The notes below the pieces were generated by a model, which did not search any database, was not told the DNA's origin, and was given only the letters and a program-made list of their open reading frames with translations. From positions 124,001 through 188,000 of the forward strand of contig NZ_FNZR01000007.1 of NCBI RefSeq assembly GCF_900109365.1: a DNA stretch of 64,000 nucleotides. Direction: 5' to 3'. Shown here piece after piece: positions 25,765-33,582 of this stretch. This DNA comes from Parapedobacter koreensis. GTDB taxonomy: Bacteria > Bacteroidota > Bacteroidia > Sphingobacteriales > Sphingobacteriaceae. Position 1 is the stretch's first letter, and each line of letters starts with the position of its first letter. The translations under genes were made by a program, and so were the position numbers.

Positions 25765-26298
25765 GTGATTCGTCATATCCCATATCGATTACAAGATACG
25801 GTATACCGGCTATTTGTGGCCGGTATACTTTTTCTATGCGCTGGTGGTTGCCGTTTCAATCCCGATATCCAAAGCGGAGGAGCGGATTACTTGCAAGGCA
25901 CCTGGGTACAGGACACCATTCCCATGCAGGATGCACTCCTGCAATACACCCTGCATGAATTGAAATTTACCTGTGATTCCATCTATGCGACACTGCATAC
26001 CACCTCCAAGGCCAAGAATGTAGCCGATTCCTGCTATAACGAAGGGCAGTGGACCGAATATGCCAAAGGTGTCTATGTGGTGAGAAGTGATAGCCTGTTG
26101 GTAGACGGTCAATATACAAAGCCTGATTGGCGGCAGAAAATCTCCGGTTGCTACCGTACCGGGCAATACCTACCACGTTTTAGGATTGTCCATTATACGG
26201 TTGACTCCCTTGTGCTCGAAAACCGCTACGACCAGCGTCCAATCCTGCTACGTAAGACTGCGGATATTACCTGTATACCCAAGAAGCGCTGGGAATAA
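25765..26298 (+). CDS. Small lipoprotein encoded behind fumC
   Basis: About 177 residues from the GTG at 25765. The N-terminus has a hydrophobic stretch ending in a lipobox (FVAGILFLCAGGC). The mature part reads like a compact single domain (YLQGTWVQDTIP, ELKFTCDSIYATLHTTSKA, SLVLENRYDQRP) with four or more Cys. I recognise no described family beyond a Bacteroidota lipoprotein that tends to sit beside fumC. The 5-nt spacing implies cotranscription with fumC. Function unknown. Confidence 0.7.
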   Translation: MIRHIPYRLQDTVYRLFVAGILFLCAGGCRFNPDIQSGGADYLQGTWVQDTIPMQDALLQYTLHELKFTCDSIYATLHTTSKAKNVADSCYNEGQWTEYAKGVYVVRSDSLLVDGQYTKPDWRQKISGCYRTGQYLPRFRIVHYTVDSLVLENRYDQRPILLRKTADITCIPKKRWE

Positions 26299-26310
26299 GG
26301 GAGGAAACAA

Positions 26311-26340
26311 AAAAGGCAGCACTCATCGCGCTACCTTTTA
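26311..26340. terminator. Probable bidirectional terminator
   Basis: AAAAGGCAGC (26311-26320) pairs with GCTACCTTTT (26330-26339) apart from one C-A mismatch. It is flanked by A-rich sequence on the left and TTTTATT on the right, between the convergent lipoprotein and DUF3127 genes. Confidence 0.65.
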
Positions 26341-26372
26341 TTGATTTATTATCAACTAAAACTATATTCAAG

Positions 26373-26762
26373 TTAGAATGGTAAATCGTCGTCTTTTCCG
26401 TCATCAGCCGAAATATCCACTGTGGGGGGCGCATCAAACGCCTGCGGCCCGGGAGTCGATTGTCCAGCCTGCGCGGGGGTAGCCGACACTTTGGCCACAC
26501 GCCATGCGACCAATGAATTGAAGTAGCTTGTTACCCCATCCCTATTGGTCCAAGGACGTCCACGCAGATTGAATGAAACTTCTACCTCATCACCTACACT
26601 CAGGTTGTCGAACAATGTCGTCCGATCCTGGGTAGCCTCAAAACGGATATATTCGACAAATTGGGGGTTTTCTGCATACTGAATAATCAAATCCCTTTTC
26701 TTGAATGTATCGGTAACTTGTTGCACATCACCAATTTCGTGTACTTTTCCTCGTATTTCCAT
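26373..26762 (-). CDS. DUF3127 protein, single-stranded-DNA-binding-like
   Basis: 129 residues. The N-terminal part (about 1-90) fits DUF3127: MEIRGKVHEIGDVQQVTDTFKKRDL and VGDEVEVSFNLRGRPW. This is an OB-fold-like domain common in Bacteroidota. The C-terminal tail is Pro/Ala-rich and ends DDGKDDDLPF, much like the acidic interaction tip of SSB proteins. That similarity suggests nucleic-acid binding with partner recruitment, but no function is established. Single gene, convergent with the fumC operon. Confidence 0.85.
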   Translation of the reverse strand: MEIRGKVHEIGDVQQVTDTFKKRDLIIQYAENPQFVEYIRFEATQDRTTLFDNLSVGDEVEVSFNLRGRPWTNRDGVTSYFNSLVAWRVAKVSATPAQAGQSTPGPQAFDAPPTVDISADDGKDDDLPF

Positions 26763-26820
26763 TACTTGCCTCTTTTATTAAAACCGTAAAACTACATATT
26801 TTTTAGCTAACAATAATAAC

Positions 26821-26828
26821 TAACTTTG
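26821..26828 (+). promoter_or_regulatory. -7 box of the RNA methyltransferase gene
   Basis: TAACTTTG at 26821-26828 ends only 10 nt before the ATG at 26839, implying a nearly leaderless transcript. Confidence 0.6.
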
Positions 26829-26838
26829 CCAAAATCTT

Positions 26839-28020
26839 ATGGAAGTTTTCAACACCCCCAGCAAAATCATTATTACCTGCAATAGACGACTGTCGCCCTA
26901 TTTACAGCAGGAAGTCAGGCAACTTGGCTTCGATATCAAACGGGCTTTTGCAACTGGCGTAGAACTCATCGCCTCGATCAATAATTGCATCCGGCTGAAC
27001 CTCAACCTGCACTGTGCCAGCCAGGTGCTTTATTCATTGAAAACCTTTAAAGCCAACAATCCGGAGGATCTTTATGACGCCCTGATAGCCATTCCCTGGG
27101 AAGATCTCATTGCGTTCGACGGGTACGTTTCGGTCACCTCCAATGTCAACAATCCAACCATCACCACGCCCTTGTTTGCCAACCTGAAGGTAAAGGATGC
27201 GATTGCAGACCGCATTAAAAGCAAGAAAGGCCTGCGGCCGGATAGTGGCCCCGATTTACATAAAACAGTCGTACACCTTTATTGGCAGGACGACCAAGCC
27301 GAGATCTTCTTCGACACATCCGGTGAAACACTGGCCAAGCATGGCTATCGCAAACATCCCGGCAAGGCACCGATGTTGGAGGCACTCGCCGCGGCCGTCG
27401 TATATGCTACTGCCTGGGACGGCCAGTCGGCCTTTATCAACCCCATGTGTGGATCGGGCACATTGGCTATCGAGGCTGCACTCATTGCGACCAACCGCAA
27501 ACCTGGCCTCTTCCGGATGAACTATGGTTTTATGCATATCCTGGGGTATGACGAGCAGGTTTTTTTTTCCGAACGGCGGCAGCTGAAAGAACAGGTCAAC
27601 AAAAAGAAACCCATCCAGATCATCGCATCCGATCTATCGCGGGAAGCCGTTGATATCGCCATCATGAACGCCAAAACCGCAGGGGTAGACCAACTCATCG
27701 ACTTCCATGTCTGTGATTTTGCAGACACACCGTTGCCTGACGGCCCGGGAGTGGTGGTATTCAATCCCGAATACGGAGAGCGATTGGGGATACATACCCG
27801 TCTCGAAGCCACCTACAGCCGTATCGGCAATTTCCTCAAGCAGCAGTGCACAGGCAAGCATGGTTATGTTTTTACCGGCAATCCCGACCTTGCAAAGAAA
27901 ATTGGCCTTCACACTTCACAGCGGATCGAATTTTATAACGGCAAGCTGGACTGCCGCTTGCTGGTATATGAGTTATATACAGGAACAAAAAGGGGAAATA
28001 GGCCTGATGACGTACAATAA
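26839..28020 (+). CDS. THUMP-domain class I SAM-dependent RNA methyltransferase (RlmL N-terminal-like)
   Basis: 393 residues. N-terminal ferredoxin-like/THUMP region (about 10-165) binds RNA. The C-terminal methyltransferase carries the SAM motif INPMCGSGTLAIEA near residue 202, the acidic SDLSREAVDIA and motif IV NPEYGERLG near 313. The best-known relative methylates G2445 of 23S rRNA; that target is inferred here. Motif IV has Glu where NPPY is usual. The ATG at 26839 follows the -7 box by only 10 nt. The stop overlaps the next gene by 14 nt. Confidence 0.9.
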   Translation: MEVFNTPSKIIITCNRRLSPYLQQEVRQLGFDIKRAFATGVELIASINNCIRLNLNLHCASQVLYSLKTFKANNPEDLYDALIAIPWEDLIAFDGYVSVTSNVNNPTITTPLFANLKVKDAIADRIKSKKGLRPDSGPDLHKTVVHLYWQDDQAEIFFDTSGETLAKHGYRKHPGKAPMLEALAAAVVYATAWDGQSAFINPMCGSGTLAIEAALIATNRKPGLFRMNYGFMHILGYDEQVFFSERRQLKEQVNKKKPIQIIASDLSREAVDIAIMNAKTAGVDQLIDFHVCDFADTPLPDGPGVVVFNPEYGERLGIHTRLEATYSRIGNFLKQQCTGKHGYVFTGNPDLAKKIGLHTSQRIEFYNGKLDCRLLVYELYTGTKRGNRPDDVQ

Positions 28021-28660
28021 GCCGCTCATTGAACAAACGGCTGAATTCGTGCGCCAACAGCTTGCGGGAGCTGAAGCAGGCCACGATTGGTGGCATATCC
28101 ATCGGGTATGGAACAATGTGAAACTTATCCTTCAGCATGAGCAGGCCGATCATCAAATCTGCGAACTGGCTGCACTCCTGCACGATATCGCCGACAGCAA
28201 ATTTCACGGTGGAGACGAGTCTCTTGGACCAAAAGTTGCAGGCGAGTTTTTAAGCCGTCTCCATGTGCAAGAAGATTCCATCCAGCATGTCCAGGCCATC
28301 ATCCTCCATATGTCGTATAAAGCAAGCTTAGGTGATGTGGCCTTTCATTCCAAAGAACTTGAAATTGTCCAGGATGCCGATCGTTTGGATGCTATCGGTG
28401 CCATTGGCATCGCCCGCGCCTTCCACTATGGCGGGTTTAAAAATCGGGAGCTGTACAATCCGGAAATCGTACCTAACCTACGTCAGGATAAAGAAACTTA
28501 CAAAAACAGCACAGCGCCTACCCTCAATCATTTTTACGAAAAACTCCTCCTATTAAAAGACAAGATGAATACGAACGCGGCCAAGCAGATTGCCGAGGAA
28601 CGGCACGCCTTTATGGAGCGGTATTTGGAGCAGTTTTACCGGGAATGGGAAGGCTATTAA
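28007..28660 (+). CDS. HD-domain phosphohydrolase
   Basis: 217-residue metal-dependent phosphohydrolase of the YedJ/PncC-like HD group. The metal ligands are visible as His in HDWWHIHRVW (about residues 25-34), HD in LLHDIADSKFHGG (about 63), and Asp in VQDADRLDAIGAIGIARAF (about 125). Substrate unknown, probably a nucleotide. I chose the ATG at 28007 (MTYNKPLIEQ), which overlaps the methyltransferase by 14 nt and implies translational coupling. The stop codon interlocks with that of the convergent TM2 gene. Confidence 0.88.
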   Translation: MTYNKPLIEQTAEFVRQQLAGAEAGHDWWHIHRVWNNVKLILQHEQADHQICELAALLHDIADSKFHGGDESLGPKVAGEFLSRLHVQEDSIQHVQAIILHMSYKASLGDVAFHSKELEIVQDADRLDAIGAIGIARAFHYGGFKNRELYNPEIVPNLRQDKETYKNSTAPTLNHFYEKLLLLKDKMNTNAAKQIAEERHAFMERYLEQFYREWEGY

Positions 28661-29016
28661 AACCCACCCATCACCATCATGGCCGATTCGCGCGCCATCC
28701 GCTGGTTGTACTCGTCCGTCATGCTTTTGTGATTGATCAAATCTACAATGGTGCCGATGAAACAAAATCCCATGGTAAGAAAATAGATGATTCCCATCGC
28801 CACCTGATTGAGGATAAACCGCTGTATGCCGGCAAACCCCAAAAATCCCAGCAAGGTAAACAGCAAAATATCCTGGGCATTCTTTCGCTTGCCGTGATAG
28901 ATGAACACGAAATGTTTTACCTGATCCTCCGTAAATGTGCGTGTTGCGTGTTCGAGGTACATCAGTTCCTCCGGGGAAATGCCCCTAATGGTCATCAATA
29001 TATTGCGGTTGCTCAT
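28657..29016 (-). CDS. TM2-domain membrane protein
   Basis: 119 residues. A soluble N-terminal part (about 1-45) precedes two helices typical of TM2 proteins: ILLFTLLGFLGFAGIQRFIL and MGIIYFLTMGFCFIGTIVDLI, with the DLIN turn. Function unknown. Its start overlaps the DUF2752 gene by 32 nt, so the two are coupled. The Bacteroidota pairing of TM2 and DUF2752 membrane proteins suggests they act together, which is inference. Confidence 0.85.
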   Translation of the reverse strand: MSNRNILMTIRGISPEELMYLEHATRTFTEDQVKHFVFIYHGKRKNAQDILLFTLLGFLGFAGIQRFILNQVAMGIIYFLTMGFCFIGTIVDLINHKSMTDEYNQRMARESAMMVMGGF

Positions 29017-29338
29017 GGTTTTGATCTATTAATCGATTATTGTATTCATTTATCAATAAGGTATATATCCGATGGACGATAATAAAAAAAGCCGGTATGC
29101 CAAGCCAATGCATGTGAAATGATGCTACTACCTCTCCATGCATAAACAAGCCGATGGAACGCCCTAACCCGCATCCTGGACACCAATCAAACCCTGCATT
29201 TTCCAATGGACACAGTGTAAAATGAGGATTGTGCCCGCCGGAAACGTAAAGGAATACGAGTGCTGCTACCCAACATATCAGCTCCGTTGGAAACGCCGCG
29301 TGCCATTTGCTCCATATTCCTCTTTCGTAACCCATCAA
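28985..29338 (-). CDS. DUF2752 membrane protein
   Basis: 117 residues with about two or three helices and the family signature CPLENAGFDWCPGCGLGRS (CPGCGLGR, about residues 43-60). DUF2752 proteins are small membrane proteins of unknown role. A tail of about 20 polar residues follows the last helix. Forms an overlapping pair with the TM2 gene. Confidence 0.87.
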   Translation of the reverse strand: MMGYERGIWSKWHAAFPTELICWVAALVFLYVSGGHNPHFTLCPLENAGFDWCPGCGLGRSIGLFMHGEVVASFHMHWLGIPAFFIIVHRIYTLLINEYNNRLIDQNHEQPQYIDDH

Positions 29339-29397
29339 AAATAAGACTATTTATCCATGCTGATGTTACATTTGCCAAACAAATATAATAAACGATG

Positions 29398-29979
29398 TTA
29401 GTCTTTGCCCATCTCGGCAATCCGCCGCTTTACTTTCCGTGCTTGGAAGGCAAGCAAGCAATGGAAAACGCCCGCTACAATGAAAGCAAATCCAGTCCAG
29501 CCTACCAATGTGATGGCACCGATTAATGGATTGAATATCACCAGCAGCCCAAAAAGCCCGACAAGGACTCCACCAACGATAAGCCAGCCCCAGCCCTTTA
29601 TCCCGTAAGCGCGCAAGTCAATGGCATAGGTGATAAGCCCTGCTCCCGCCAACAACACATAAAACCCCACTACAAATGCCAATACCAGCATGGACAAGTC
29701 CGGATGGAAAAAGAGAATAAACCCCAATACCATGTCCAAAATACCCGTGGCCAACGTCCAACCCCATCCCTCCAATGCCTTCCTGTTGCTGATGGCGAAT
29801 GTTGTACGCAATACACCGGTGATAAAAATCAACCATCCAAACAGTAACGACAATGCCAAATAACTCGCCAATGGACGAGAAAATGTGTAGCCACCTATAG
29901 CAATGAAAAGGATGCCTACCAATAAGAAAAGCCACCAATTCTTGATGCTCTTCTTCAATGTGGAAATAATGGAAGCCAT
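29398..29979 (-). CDS. HdeD/DUF308-family membrane protein
   Basis: 193 residues with six predicted helices arranged as three DUF308 hairpin repeats (WWLFLLVGILFIAIGGYTF, GWTLATGILDMVLGFILFF, GWGWLIVGGVLVGLFGLLVIF). E. coli HdeD contributes to acid resistance at high cell density; here the role is unknown. The tail is basic (ARKVKRRIAEMGKD). Monocistronic. Confidence 0.88.
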   Translation of the reverse strand: MASIISTLKKSIKNWWLFLLVGILFIAIGGYTFSRPLASYLALSLLFGWLIFITGVLRTTFAISNRKALEGWGWTLATGILDMVLGFILFFHPDLSMLVLAFVVGFYVLLAGAGLITYAIDLRAYGIKGWGWLIVGGVLVGLFGLLVIFNPLIGAITLVGWTGFAFIVAGVFHCLLAFQARKVKRRIAEMGKD

Positions 29980-30140
29980 AACAAATTAGTTTTCAATAAA
30001 ATTACATAGTTTTTTAAGCAGAATAAATGACAGCAGGCAGTTAAAAAACTGACCTTTGTATCGCTTTTTTAACAAAATGACTACCTTTAGCCAACAATAC
30101 GCTAACACAAATAGGCTAAATAGCGGCCAAAATTGAGAAC

Positions 30141-30926
30141 ATGAAAGCATTGACACGTATTTTTTTCACTTTAATGGTATGCGCCATGTCGCACATCTCT
30201 TTTGCCCAATTCATCCAAAACCAAGCTATCGCCCATCGTGGGGCGTGGAAAGTAGACGGACTGCCCCAAAACTCCCTGGCATCGCTGCACCGCGCGATTG
30301 AGCTGGGATGTGCCGGCTCCGAGTTTGATGTACATATCACCAAAGATGACGTACTGGTCGTCAACCACGATGCTGAATTTTACGGCATCGATATCGCCAC
30401 AGCCACTTATGCCGAGTTGCTGGCCAAGAAGCATCCCAACGGAGAATCCATCCCCACGGCCGAGGAATACCTACGCGAAGGGATGAAGCAGCAAAAAACC
30501 AAGCTCATCTTTGAACTCAAAACATCCAAGTTGGGAAAAGAACGTACGCTTTATTCCGCCGATTTGGCTGTACAGCTTGTCAAAAAGCTGGGTGCTGAGG
30601 CATGGGTGGAATACATCGCATTCGATTACGATGCCTGCAAACGCCTCGCCGAACGCGACCCAAATGCCAAGGTGTATTACCTCAATGGAGATATTGACCC
30701 CGAGCAGGCCAAGCAAGACGGGTTATATGGTTTGGATTACCATTTCAGCATCTACAAGAAAAACCCGACCTGGGTAAAAGAAGCAAAGAGCCTCGGCCTC
30801 GTCATCAATGCATGGACGGTAAATACCGAAGATGAAATGCTTGTGTTGCTCAACCAAAATGCAGAGTTCATCACGACAGACGAGCCCGCATTACTTCTAG
30901 ACGTCATCCAAAAACATAAAAAATAG
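30141..30926 (+). CDS. Secreted glycerophosphodiester phosphodiesterase
   Basis: 261 residues with a signal peptide cleaved after SFAQ. GDPD barrel motifs are intact: IAHRGAW near residue 29, the GSEFDVHITKDDVLVVNHD metal and acid-base cluster near 60-75, FELKTSK near 120, and INAWTVNTEDEM near 225. It releases glycerol phosphate from deacylated lipids, probably in the periplasm. Separated by 4 nt from an endonuclease/exonuclease/phosphatase-family gene, suggesting a phosphodiester-scavenging operon. Confidence 0.92.
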   Translation: MKALTRIFFTLMVCAMSHISFAQFIQNQAIAHRGAWKVDGLPQNSLASLHRAIELGCAGSEFDVHITKDDVLVVNHDAEFYGIDIATATYAELLAKKHPNGESIPTAEEYLREGMKQQKTKLIFELKTSKLGKERTLYSADLAVQLVKKLGAEAWVEYIAFDYDACKRLAERDPNAKVYYLNGDIDPEQAKQDGLYGLDYHFSIYKKNPTWVKEAKSLGLVINAWTVNTEDEMLVLLNQNAEFITTDEPALLLDVIQKHKK

Positions 30927-30930
30927 CGCT

Positions 30931-31767
30931 ATGAAACGGATTTTCAGCACCGTCGTTTTTGTTTTCCTGTGTGTTGCCATTGGGTTTGCACAGCAATTTA
31001 TCGTGGCTACCTACAACATCCGATATGACGCCTCAGGCGACGAGGGCAACCTCTGGAAAGACAGGCATCCGCACCTCGTACAACTCATCCGGTTCCATGG
31101 ATTCGACATTTTCGGTACGCAGGAAGGCCTTAAACATCAATTGGAGGATATCAAGAAAAACCTGCCCGGTTATACTTACATCGGCGTGGGCCGTGATGAT
31201 GGTAAGGACGGGGGCGAGCATTCGGCGATATTCTATAACGTCGATAAATTTGAAGTGACCAAGCAGGGTAATTTCTGGCTTGCTGAAAACACGGAAGCGC
31301 CCAACAAAGGGTGGGACGCCGCGCTCCCCCGCATCTGTACGTGGGGGCTCTTCAAAGATAAGCGTACAGGTTTCGAATTTTTCCTTTTCAATGCCCACTT
31401 TGATCACGTGGGTGTCGAAGCGCGTAAAGAAAGTGCCAAGCTTATTGTGAAAAAAGCCCACGAACTGGGCAGCGGTGTCCCGATGATCATCACCGGCGAC
31501 TTCAATGTAGACCAACGGAATGAAAGCTACCAAGTGCTCAACAATAGCGGGGAGGTGACTGATGCGTATGAATTGTCGCCGCTGAAATATGCACCGAACA
31601 ATACCTATAACGGTTTTGACATTAAAAGAACGGGAGACAGCCGTATCGACCATATCTTCCTGTCAAAGCCATTCAGCGTCGTCCGTTATGGTATCCTGAC
31701 GGATAGTTATCAAGGGAAAGCACCATCTGACCATTTTCCGGTAATGGCAGAAGTACGGTATCAATAG
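30931..31767 (+). CDS. Secreted endonuclease/exonuclease/phosphatase-family hydrolase
   Basis: 278 residues with a signal peptide ending IGFAQ. The family motifs are present: ATYNIRYD near residue 27, GTQEGLKHQ near 64, NAHFDHVGVEAR near 152, TGDFNVDQRNES near 187 and the terminal SDHFPV. Members cleave phosphodiesters in DNA, RNA or phospholipid headgroups; with GDPD next door, a phosphate-scavenging role is plausible. Substrate unknown. Confidence 0.9.
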   Translation: MKRIFSTVVFVFLCVAIGFAQQFIVATYNIRYDASGDEGNLWKDRHPHLVQLIRFHGFDIFGTQEGLKHQLEDIKKNLPGYTYIGVGRDDGKDGGEHSAIFYNVDKFEVTKQGNFWLAENTEAPNKGWDAALPRICTWGLFKDKRTGFEFFLFNAHFDHVGVEARKESAKLIVKKAHELGSGVPMIITGDFNVDQRNESYQVLNNSGEVTDAYELSPLKYAPNNTYNGFDIKRTGDSRIDHIFLSKPFSVVRYGILTDSYQGKAPSDHFPVMAEVRYQ

Positions 31768-31785
31768 TAGCGAACGGTTTTAAAA

Positions 31786-31817
31786 CTTGCATATAAAGGG
31801 CAAGTTACCTAAGTTTG
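31786..31817 (+). promoter_or_regulatory. Bacteroidota promoter of the DUF4197 operon
   Basis: CTTG (31786-31789), 20-nt spacer, TAAGTTTG (31810-31817), about 38 nt before the ATG. Confidence 0.75.
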
Positions 31818-31855
31818 AATAATATTCGTTTTTGGATATATAACGATCATCCATT

Positions 31856-32617
31856 ATGAGCTGTCTAAAAATACTGCCCGTGGCTTTATGCCTGTTATTA
31901 TTTACCCAATGTGATACACTTAATCAGGTGGCTGCTACGGGCGGGGCGAACGGGCCAGGATCATCTACTACACCGTCCTCCACTTCCATCAGTTCAAGTG
32001 AAGCTGCTTCTGGAATCAAACAGGCACTCAGCCAGGGATTGGATCGCAGCATCAAATCATTGGCCGTTCAGGACGGTTTTTTGGGCAACGCCGCTGTGAA
32101 GATATTGATGCCACCGGAAGCGCAAAAAGTAGAAAGTGCCCTCCGTGGTATTGGGCTGGGTTCGCTCTGCGATAACCTCATCCAAAGCCTCAACCGCGCG
32201 GCCGAAAGTGCCGTAAGCGAAGCGGCCCCGGTGTTTGTATCAGCGCTATCCCAGCTGACTATCCGCGATGCGACCAATATCCTACTTGGCGGCCAGCAAG
32301 ATGCTGCCACTGATTTTTTCAAGCGGACAACCACCAGCGAGCTGACAAAACGGTTTAGCCCCATTGTGGAAAGTGCACTTGGCAAACACAACGTGGCAAA
32401 ATACTGGAGCACTGTGGTGACGCGCTACAATCAAATTCCACTGGTCAACGAGAAAATAGAAACGGATTTAAACAAGTACGTTACCCAGAAAGCCATCGAT
32501 GGGCTTTTTTACCAAGTGGCACAAGAAGAACTCAAAATACGGAATAATTTAGGTGGTACGCGTACTACGCCATTGCTGCAAAAAGTATTCGGATACGCCG
32601 ATAAACAGAAAGGATAG
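31856..32617 (+). CDS. DUF4197 lipoprotein
   Basis: 253 residues. A short signal ends in LLLFTQCD, so Cys19 is probably lipidated. A Ser/Thr/Gly-rich linker (about 25-50) leads to the all-helical DUF4197 domain (ASGIKQALSQGLDRSIKSLA to the end). Typical phrases such as LMPPEAQKVESALR and KYWSTVVTRYN fit the family. Function unknown. Four nucleotides separate it from a universal stress protein gene, so they share a transcript. Confidence 0.87.
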   Translation: MSCLKILPVALCLLLFTQCDTLNQVAATGGANGPGSSTTPSSTSISSSEAASGIKQALSQGLDRSIKSLAVQDGFLGNAAVKILMPPEAQKVESALRGIGLGSLCDNLIQSLNRAAESAVSEAAPVFVSALSQLTIRDATNILLGGQQDAATDFFKRTTTSELTKRFSPIVESALGKHNVAKYWSTVVTRYNQIPLVNEKIETDLNKYVTQKAIDGLFYQVAQEELKIRNNLGGTRTTPLLQKVFGYADKQKG

Positions 32618-32621
32618 GCAT

Positions 32622-33452
32622 ATGAAGACATTTCTGATACCGGTAGATTTTTCTGATGTATCCTATACCGCAGCCCAGTATGCGGTAGATATGGCCACGT
32701 ACCTTCACGCCAGCAAGCTCATATTTTACCATTCTTTTGCCCATAGGCCATCTGATGGGTATGACGAACATACCGAATACAAACAAGCAACACACAGGCA
32801 TTTGGAGAAAATGGTACGTAAGCTACACATCCCTTCCTTTTTCTCTCCCGATCAGTTCGTGTTCGTGGCTGATGACAGTCCCGTAAAAGTTGGTGTTGAA
32901 GCTATTGTAGCCGATCATGCCGTATCGCTGATTGTCATGGGCATTGCAGGGCTTTCCGATATCGAGAATACACTCATTGGCCGAAACACCATGGATGTGG
33001 CAAAATCCGGTGCCGCACCGTTACTCATCGTGCCTCGAAACCATGGGTTTAAGCCGATACGAAAAGTAGTATATGCCACTGATTTAAAGGATGTAGGACA
33101 CATCACACCAGCAGCAAGCATTATTCGGCTTGCTGGCCAATTGGGGGCTGAAACCCACGTCGTACACGTAGATCCAGCGACCCAGGGGCAGACCCCCGAA
33201 AAAATTTTAGGCAAGCAGGAAGTGCTCCGCATGCTGGAACCGCTGAACCCGGAGTTTGAAGTAATCAGTGAATTGAAGGATAAGGCAAGCGGAATATTTG
33301 ATTATGTCAAGAAACATCACATCGATCTTATCCTGATGGCATCAAAGAATTACGGTTTTTTTGAGAAACTCTTTCACAGTAGCGTCAGCAAAAAACTCTT
33401 GAATATCGCCGATGTGCCCGTCGTGCTATTGAAAAACAAACCTGTTAATTAA
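32622..33452 (+). CDS. Tandem universal stress protein
   Basis: 276 residues, two UspA domains (about 1-145 and 150-276). The first opens MKTFLIPVDFSDVSYTAAQYA and contains VSLIVMGIAG; the second opens RKVVYATDLKDVGHI and contains IDLILMASKNYGFFEKLFHSSVSKKLLN, close to the nucleotide-binding G-x2-G-x9-G(S/T) pattern but degenerate. Cytoplasmic stress protein of undefined biochemical role. I chose the ATG at 32622; the frame opens inside the preceding gene. Confidence 0.9.
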   Translation: MKTFLIPVDFSDVSYTAAQYAVDMATYLHASKLIFYHSFAHRPSDGYDEHTEYKQATHRHLEKMVRKLHIPSFFSPDQFVFVADDSPVKVGVEAIVADHAVSLIVMGIAGLSDIENTLIGRNTMDVAKSGAAPLLIVPRNHGFKPIRKVVYATDLKDVGHITPAASIIRLAGQLGAETHVVHVDPATQGQTPEKILGKQEVLRMLEPLNPEFEVISELKDKASGIFDYVKKHHIDLILMASKNYGFFEKLFHSSVSKKLLNIADVPVVLLKNKPVN

Positions 33453-33566
33453 TCCTCCCGGCTATTCCACAGCGGTTTCCAATCGATATTCAACCATAAG
33501 CTTCGAAAAAATTGTCCCCCATACATCGAGGAACTTACCAGCCGATGGCAAACAATCAATAATTCC

Positions 33567-33574
33567 TATCTTTG
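33567..33574 (+). promoter_or_regulatory. -7 box of pepT
   Basis: TATCTTTG at 33567-33574 ends only 8 nt before the pepT ATG, implying a leaderless mRNA. No clear -33 element. Confidence 0.6.
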
Positions 33575-33582
33575 GCTCAACT

